From contig JODI01000169.1 of NCBI GenBank assembly GCA_000720805.1, positions 1 to 8,493 on the forward strand: a stretch of 8,493 nucleotides of DNA, in the 5' to 3' direction. The first letter of the stretch is position 1; every line of letters starts with the position of its first letter. The position numbers were made by a program, and so were the translations under genes. Under the pieces are notes generated by a model that worked only from the letters and a program-made list of their open reading frames with translations, did not search any database and had not been told where the DNA came from. The stretch is from Streptomyces violaceoruber (GTDB taxonomy: Bacteria; Actinomycetota; Actinomycetes; Streptomycetales; Streptomycetaceae). This document shows, piece by piece, positions 5,195 through 8,493 of the stretch.

Positions 5195-7880
5195 CTATGG
5201 CTTCGGCCTCGGCAGAATCTCCCCGTATACGTGCCACTTGCCCATCGTGTCCTGGAAGACGCGCGTCACCTTGTACTCGGAGCCCTTGGCGAGCAGCAAC
5301 TCGCGTTCTCCCTTGACCTGGGTGATGGACTCCAGCCAGAGGGCGGGGGTGTCCTTTGGCACCCGCAGGTGCATCCACACAGGCTTCTTGTCGAACGGGG
5401 GCGGCGGCGTCTTGCCGAGTGCCGTGGAGGTGAACGCCTTGTCGTCGAACACAAGGCCCTGCATATCCGTCGGCGACTTCAGTGGCTGGCCGTCGATCTT
5501 GATGTGGTCGACCCCGGTGCCGCGCACGACCATGACGTCCTCAGGCACGGGACGGGCGTCCATGATCTCGTCCATGTTCTTGATGGTGTCGAGGATGTGT
5601 TGGGGCGCGTCCGTGCCGAAGCGGAGGCGGTTGTTGATCGGGGTGTAGGACGAACCGGTGTAGGTGACGACCCCACTCCTCGTCTCGGGGTCGAGCCCTC
5701 TCATGAACTCGTCCCAATACGCGTTGCCATAGGCCAGGCCCGCCTCGTTGCTGACGCTGGGCGCGGGGTTCGTGCCGCGCGCCAGTTCGGCCTCGGCCAC
5801 CGCGTGCTTCTCCGCGTCGGTGGCCAGGTGGTTGAAGTCATCCACCGACAGGTGCGGCTGGTAGCGGAACGGCTCCCCGGCCCCGCTGCCCGGCACATCC
5901 GCACCCTGATGCCCTGGAGCGACCGGACCATCGGTGCCGTGGTGCGCTGCGACGTCCCCGACGTCCGCATGGTCGCCGGCGTGCGCGGCGTCGTCCGCGT
6001 GACCGACACCGTCGTCGCCGTGGCCGACGCCGTGCGAGGCGTCGTCGGTGTGACCGCCACCGTGGGTGTCGTGACCCGTGCCGTGCGGGGCATCCGGGGT
6101 GCCGTGGCCGCTGGTACCCGGGACATCATGACCACCGGTACCAGGAACGTCGTGGCCGCCGGTGTGCGGCGTGGTCGTCGGGACCTCGTGCGTGGGGGCT
6201 GCCGCGCCCTGGTGGTACCACGGAGTCGTGGCACCCGGGTGGCCGACGCCGCCGGGAACGTCGTTACCGCCGGTGTGCGGCGTCGACGTCGGGGGTTCGT
6301 GCGGCGTGGTGGTCGGCGCCTGGTCGTACGCGGACGGCGAAGGCGCGTGATCGTACGCGGACGGCGACGGCGCATGCCCGTACGGGGACCCCGATGGCGT
6401 CTGGGCGTACGGGTTCGTACCCGGCGTGTGGTCGTAAGCGGACCCCGAAGGCGAGTGGTCGTACGGGGATCCCGACGGCGCATGGTCGTACGGCGACCCC
6501 GACGGCGTGTGACCGTAGGGCGACCCCGACGGCGCATGACCGTACGGCGACCCCGACGGCGCATGGTCGTACGCGCCCGGCGGCGGCGTGTCGAAGGCGC
6601 CGCCCGGCGTGTGGGACGCGGCCGTGGCCGTAGTGTGCGTGGGCGCGTTGTAGTGGCCGGCGTTGGGCGCGTCGTAGTGCCCGGCGTTGTCCACCGTGTG
6701 CGCGGCCCCGTCGGCGCCCGCGTGGCTCCCGGCGTACGACGGGGTGGGGGCGCCCTGGGTCGTCCAGTGGGCCGGAAGCGTCGGCGTGGTCCCGTGGGGG
6801 ACGGACGGCGTGTTCGTCTCGTAGTGGACCGGCGTCGTGTCGATGGAGCCGTTGGGCGAGATGAGGTTGCCGTTGGGGTCCATCAGGTGGCCGCTGGGCA
6901 GGTGGACGGAGCCGTCGGGGAGGGTGGGGATGTCGATGTTGCCGACGCCCTTCAGCCCCTTGGCGATGTCGCCGATCTTCGACAGGCCCGCGCCGGCGCC
7001 CTTGGCGATGTAGGTCATCGGGTCGATGACCCGGCCCGCCTTGCCCGCCACCGACAGGACCTTCGCGACCGCGCCCGCCTTGCCCGCGCCCGCCGCAGCA
7101 CCGCCCGCACCACCCGTGAAGACCGTCGTGAGGACGTTGAAGGTGACCGCACCGGCCGCACGGCCGCGCCTGGCCCATCGCGTCCCAGCCGCCGAAGCCG
7201 ACCAGCGTCCCCAGACCCTTGATGGTGCCCCAGATACCGTCGACGATCAGGCCGTCCCAGACGAACGACTTGACCCAGTGGCCGACCTCGTACCAGTGGT
7301 GCTTCTCCTCCACCGGGTCACCCCAGGGAAGCTTCGCGTTCTTCAGATCATCCGCGTTGAAGCCGTACTGGTCCTTACGGTCCGAGCCGTCCCCGGCGAC
7401 CATCTGGGTGCCGCCCCAGATACCGGTGATCTTGTTGTGGCAGGTCCGCTCCGCCGCCCAGAACGCCGCCACCGTCGCGGTGATGTCGTCCCGGATCTGG
7501 TTGTGCTCGTCGACCTTGTCGCCGTCGTACTCCCAGTCGTCATCGTCCTTGACCGAGTCGACGAACGTCGTGGCCTTGGCCTTCAGCTCCTCCAACTTCG
7601 TGACAAGGGGCTGGACTTCCGTGGCGTAGGACGACAACGCACCGGAGACGGTCTCGAGGTCGGTGGCGAAATCGTCCGCTCTCTCCTTGACCGGCTTGGT
7701 CGTCGCGAAGAGCTGCTCGGCCTCCGGAGCCGTGTAGTACGCCGACAGGCCCTGGAACTGATCGTGAACGTCACCGCCCGTGGTCCGGACATGCGTCGCG
7801 TCCTTCTTCAGGTCCGCGTAATCCGTCTCCAGCTGCGCCAAGTTGCCCGTGAACTGGGGAATCTTCTCCGGCTGGATCAC
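5195..7880 (-). CDS. Type VII-secreted polymorphic toxin with C-terminal ADP-ribosyltransferase domain (reading frame interrupted once)
   Basis: About 894 aa if one +1 shift near 7163-7172 is repaired. The N-terminal 238 residues (7880-7167) are helical and charged and carry [11 protein letters not shown], the WXG-like hairpin style of type VII substrates. A Gly/Ala-rich stretch follows ([17 protein letters not shown]), then a long Pro/Ser/Gly/His linker. The last 220 residues match the ADP-ribosyltransferase exotoxin family (PF03496-like): [18 protein letters not shown] with catalytic Arg (codon 5522-5524), FTSTAL with Ser (5426-5428), and GEREL, an ExE motif with Glu at 5306-5308 and 5300-5302. 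ExE usually indicates arginine-directed transfer from NAD; the target is unknown. The GTG start (7878-7880) overlaps the upstream stop by 4 nt behind GGGGGTGG. GC falls to about 62-67% in the toxin domain, suggesting a swapped-in module. No stop breaks either half, so an assembly error is as likely as real decay. Confidence 0.9.
5939..6166 (-). other. His/Asp-rich linker segment of the toxin
   Basis: This 76-residue part of the linker holds 15 histidines, mostly in Gly-His-Asp or His-x-Asp-Asp settings: [20 protein letters not shown], then [20 protein letters not shown] and [13 protein letters not shown]. It separates the repeat region from the ADP-ribosyltransferase domain. The composition could bind divalent metal or act as a pH-sensitive flexible spacer; neither is shown. 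The motif PHTGG[NH]DVPG also occurs just upstream, so the segment grew by internal duplication. Confidence 0.8.
6320..6562 (-). repeat. Nine 27-bp tandem repeats in the toxin linker ([13 protein letters not shown] units)
   Basis: Nine consecutive 9-residue units read [72 protein letters not shown] and APSPSAYDQ. They occupy residues 164-244 counted from the internal codon at 7051. All copies are in frame with a 27-bp period and the differences are mostly conservative. Such Pro/Ser/Tyr spacers are common between the secretion head and toxic tip of polymorphic toxins. Copy number may be miscounted in a short-read assembly. Confidence 0.9.
7160..7175 (-). other. Frameshift site in the toxin gene
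   Basis: The upstream frame (from 7880) reads sensibly to [11 protein letters not shown] ending at 7167, then turns into Arg/Cys/Gly-rich nonsense ([15 protein letters not shown]). One base out of phase, the other frame reads [20 protein letters not shown] and continues 600 codons to the toxin domain. Removing one base or adding two within about 7163-7172 joins them. The site is a GC-only run with a repeated GGCCGC, typical of short-read errors. No slippery heptamer is seen that would support programmed shifting. Confidence 0.85.
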
Positions 7881-8263
7881 GACTTGCCCACCCCCGGCAT
7901 GTCCAGCTTCGGCTCGGCCAGCGCCTTGCGCTGCGCCTCCGCGGCCATCTCCTGGTCGCCGTTGAGGTACGCCGTGGTCGCGTCCACCGCGCCCTGAAGG
8001 GACTTACCGGCCCGGGCAGCGACGTACTGCAGATCCTTCGACGCCCGCTCCGCGTACTGCGACAACGCGAGAGCCACCAGACCGCCCCCAGGCTTCTCGC
8101 CGCCCTCACCCCCGCCCTCGGCGGAGATCGTGCCCGCGCTCGTCGCCGCCGACGTCAGGTGCTTACCGAACGCCTTCGCGTACTTCTCCAGGTCCGACGC
8201 CGTGTCACCCGTCGTCTTCAGGACATGCGAAATGCCTTGCGGCTTCAGATCCCAGCCGGGCAC
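7877..8263 (-). CDS. DUF6507-like small helical protein, likely type VII secretion partner
   Basis: A 128-aa protein resembling the DUF6507 family of Streptomyces: [33 protein letters not shown] (N-terminal helix, about 4-36), [11 protein letters not shown], a Gly/Glu-rich break at 49-61, then a helical half, [41 protein letters not shown] at about 63-103, ending in [11 protein letters not shown]. Two helices around a flexible break recall WXG100/EspC-type ESX substrates. The GTG at 8261-8263 is preferred, with GGGGG six nt upstream. An in-frame TTG at 8306-8308 would add 15 atypical residues. The stop overlaps the toxin start by 4 nt (GTGA), so translation is probably coupled and the protein may act as export partner or chaperone of the toxin. 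Its promoter should lie in the A/T-rich leader at 8270-8311, but no confident -35/-10 pair is seen. Confidence 0.85.
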   Translation of the reverse strand: MPGWDLKPQGISHVLKTTGDTASDLEKYAKAFGKHLTSAATSAGTISAEGGGEGGEKPGGGLVALALSQYAERASKDLQYVAARAGKSLQGAVDATTAYLNGDQEMAAEAQRKALAEPKLDMPGVGKS

Positions 8264-8302
8264 CGAAAACCCCCGTTTTCCTAAACTTCCGATACCTATA
8301 CC

Positions 8303-8338
8303 GAACAAACAGCTCTGGAGCGGAACCCGCTCCAGAGC
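8303..8338 (-). terminator. Intrinsic terminator after the WXG100 gene
   Basis: Perfect 12-bp stem: on the minus strand GCTCTGGAGCGG (8338-8327), loop GTT, then CCGCTCCAGAGC (8323-8312), followed by the T-rich tract TGTTTGTT (8311-8304). It begins 28 nt after the WXG100 stop codon. It should end that transcript and separate it from the DUF6507-toxin unit. Confidence 0.88.
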
Positions 8339-8366
8339 GGATGATCACGGCAGACGAACCCGTCCG

Positions 8367-8493
8367 TCAGCCGATGTTGTCGACCGCGGCCTTCGCCCGC
8401 TGGATCGTCGACTGCGCCGTACCGTCGTTCTTCTCCAGCGTCGACTTCAGCAGACCGATGATGTTCTTCACTTCCTGCGAAGCGTTGTTCCAC
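8367..8493 (-). CDS. WXG100 (ESAT-6-like) family protein, C-terminal 41 residues, truncated at window edge
   Basis: The last 41 codons of a WXG100 protein, whose 5' part lies beyond the window. The frame entering from base 8492 reads WNNASQEVKN, IIGLLKSTLEKNDGTAQSTI, QRAKAAVDNIG, stop TGA at 8367-8369. The KW-type position followed by an amphipathic helix and a Thr/Ser-rich end matches helix two of ESAT-6/CFP-10-like proteins, for example the KWDATATELNNALQ...ASTEGNV region of ESAT-6. The WXG turn itself is outside the window. Such proteins are exported as helical hairpin dimers by the ESX machine. The other long minus frame here (from GTG at 8493) is a shadow running through the terminator. 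Family assignment rests on a short stretch and on context. Confidence 0.8.
   Translation of the reverse strand, partial: WNNASQEVKNIIGLLKSTLEKNDGTAQSTIQRAKAAVDNIG

Noticed and set aside
6264..7160. Continuation of the toxin's upstream frame beyond the frameshift to 6264
   Set aside because: It becomes Arg/Gly/Cys-rich and then repeats 'VRxxAVGVAV', a frameshifted reading of the Pro/Ser/Tyr linker. The other frame is the coherent one.
7160..7175. Programmed ribosomal frameshifting at the toxin frame break
   Set aside because: No slippery heptamer, internal Shine-Dalgarno or rare-codon pause site is evident, and a sequencing indel is simpler.
4703..7222. Plus-strand open frame of 839 codons with Arg/Val repeats
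   Set aside because: The repeats ([12 protein letters not shown]) are the antisense image of the toxin's 27-bp linker repeats, and the minus strand carries the ADP-ribosyltransferase motifs.
8280..8308. Promoter TTGTTC (8308-8303) with TTTAGG 17 nt downstream, for the DUF6507-like gene
   Set aside because: The -10 lacks the expected A at position two, and initiation would leave almost no leader before the ribosome-binding site. Noted but not called.
8296..8493. 65-codon minus frame starting GTG at 8493 (MEQRFAGSEEHH)
   Set aside because: It reads through the terminator hairpin. The neighbouring frame ends cleanly before the hairpin and matches WXG100 helix two.

Overview
The window is very GC-rich, most of it above 70% by eye. 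It uses GTG starts often and has strong G/C third-position bias, so every real gene casts long antisense shadows. Together with a Streptomyces-type EccD, a DUF6507-like protein and the zinc-ribbon/membrane domain seen here, this points to Streptomyces or a close relative. The genus call is inference, because there is no rRNA or housekeeping marker. Bases 1-65 are not genomic. They are an Illumina Nextera i7 adapter (P7 end, index TCGCCTTA, read-2 sequence, Tn5 mosaic end) left on the end of a contig.

All supported genes lie on the minus strand, so biological order runs from high to low coordinates. At the right edge is the C-terminal part of a WXG100 (ESAT-6-like) protein, followed by a strong intrinsic terminator. 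Next are a DUF6507-like small helical protein and, overlapping it by 4 nt, a very large polymorphic toxin. The toxin has an N-terminal helical type VII secretion region, a long low-complexity linker (nine 9-residue repeats, then a His/Asp-rich stretch) and a C-terminal ADP-ribosyltransferase with R, STS-like and ExE motifs. Its frame is broken once near 7163-7172 by a +1 shift, quite possibly a sequencing error. Two tandem paralogous small proteins follow, overlapping by 8 nt. Five nt later comes a 406-aa protein that carries the same domain at its N-terminus, fused to a DUF6508-like domain, a four-cysteine zinc ribbon and two membrane segments. This trio sits where cognate immunity genes normally sit.

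The left third belongs to the secretion machine: a small RelA/SpoT-like HD phosphohydrolase, a 103-aa single-span membrane protein, the integral membrane channel component EccD, and the Gln/Pro/Tyr-rich start of a protein cut off by the contig end. That last one resembles the disordered N-terminus of EspI-like MinD/ParA ATPases.

Read together, this is a type VII secretion (ESX) locus with an embedded effector-immunity island. Small helical proteins probably accompany or guide an NAD-dependent ADP-ribosyltransferase toxin, several immunity-like genes protect the producer, and the core secretion genes lie directly downstream. No tRNA, rRNA, CRISPR array, insertion sequence or plus-strand gene is supported. 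No gene-free stretch exceeds about 105 bases.
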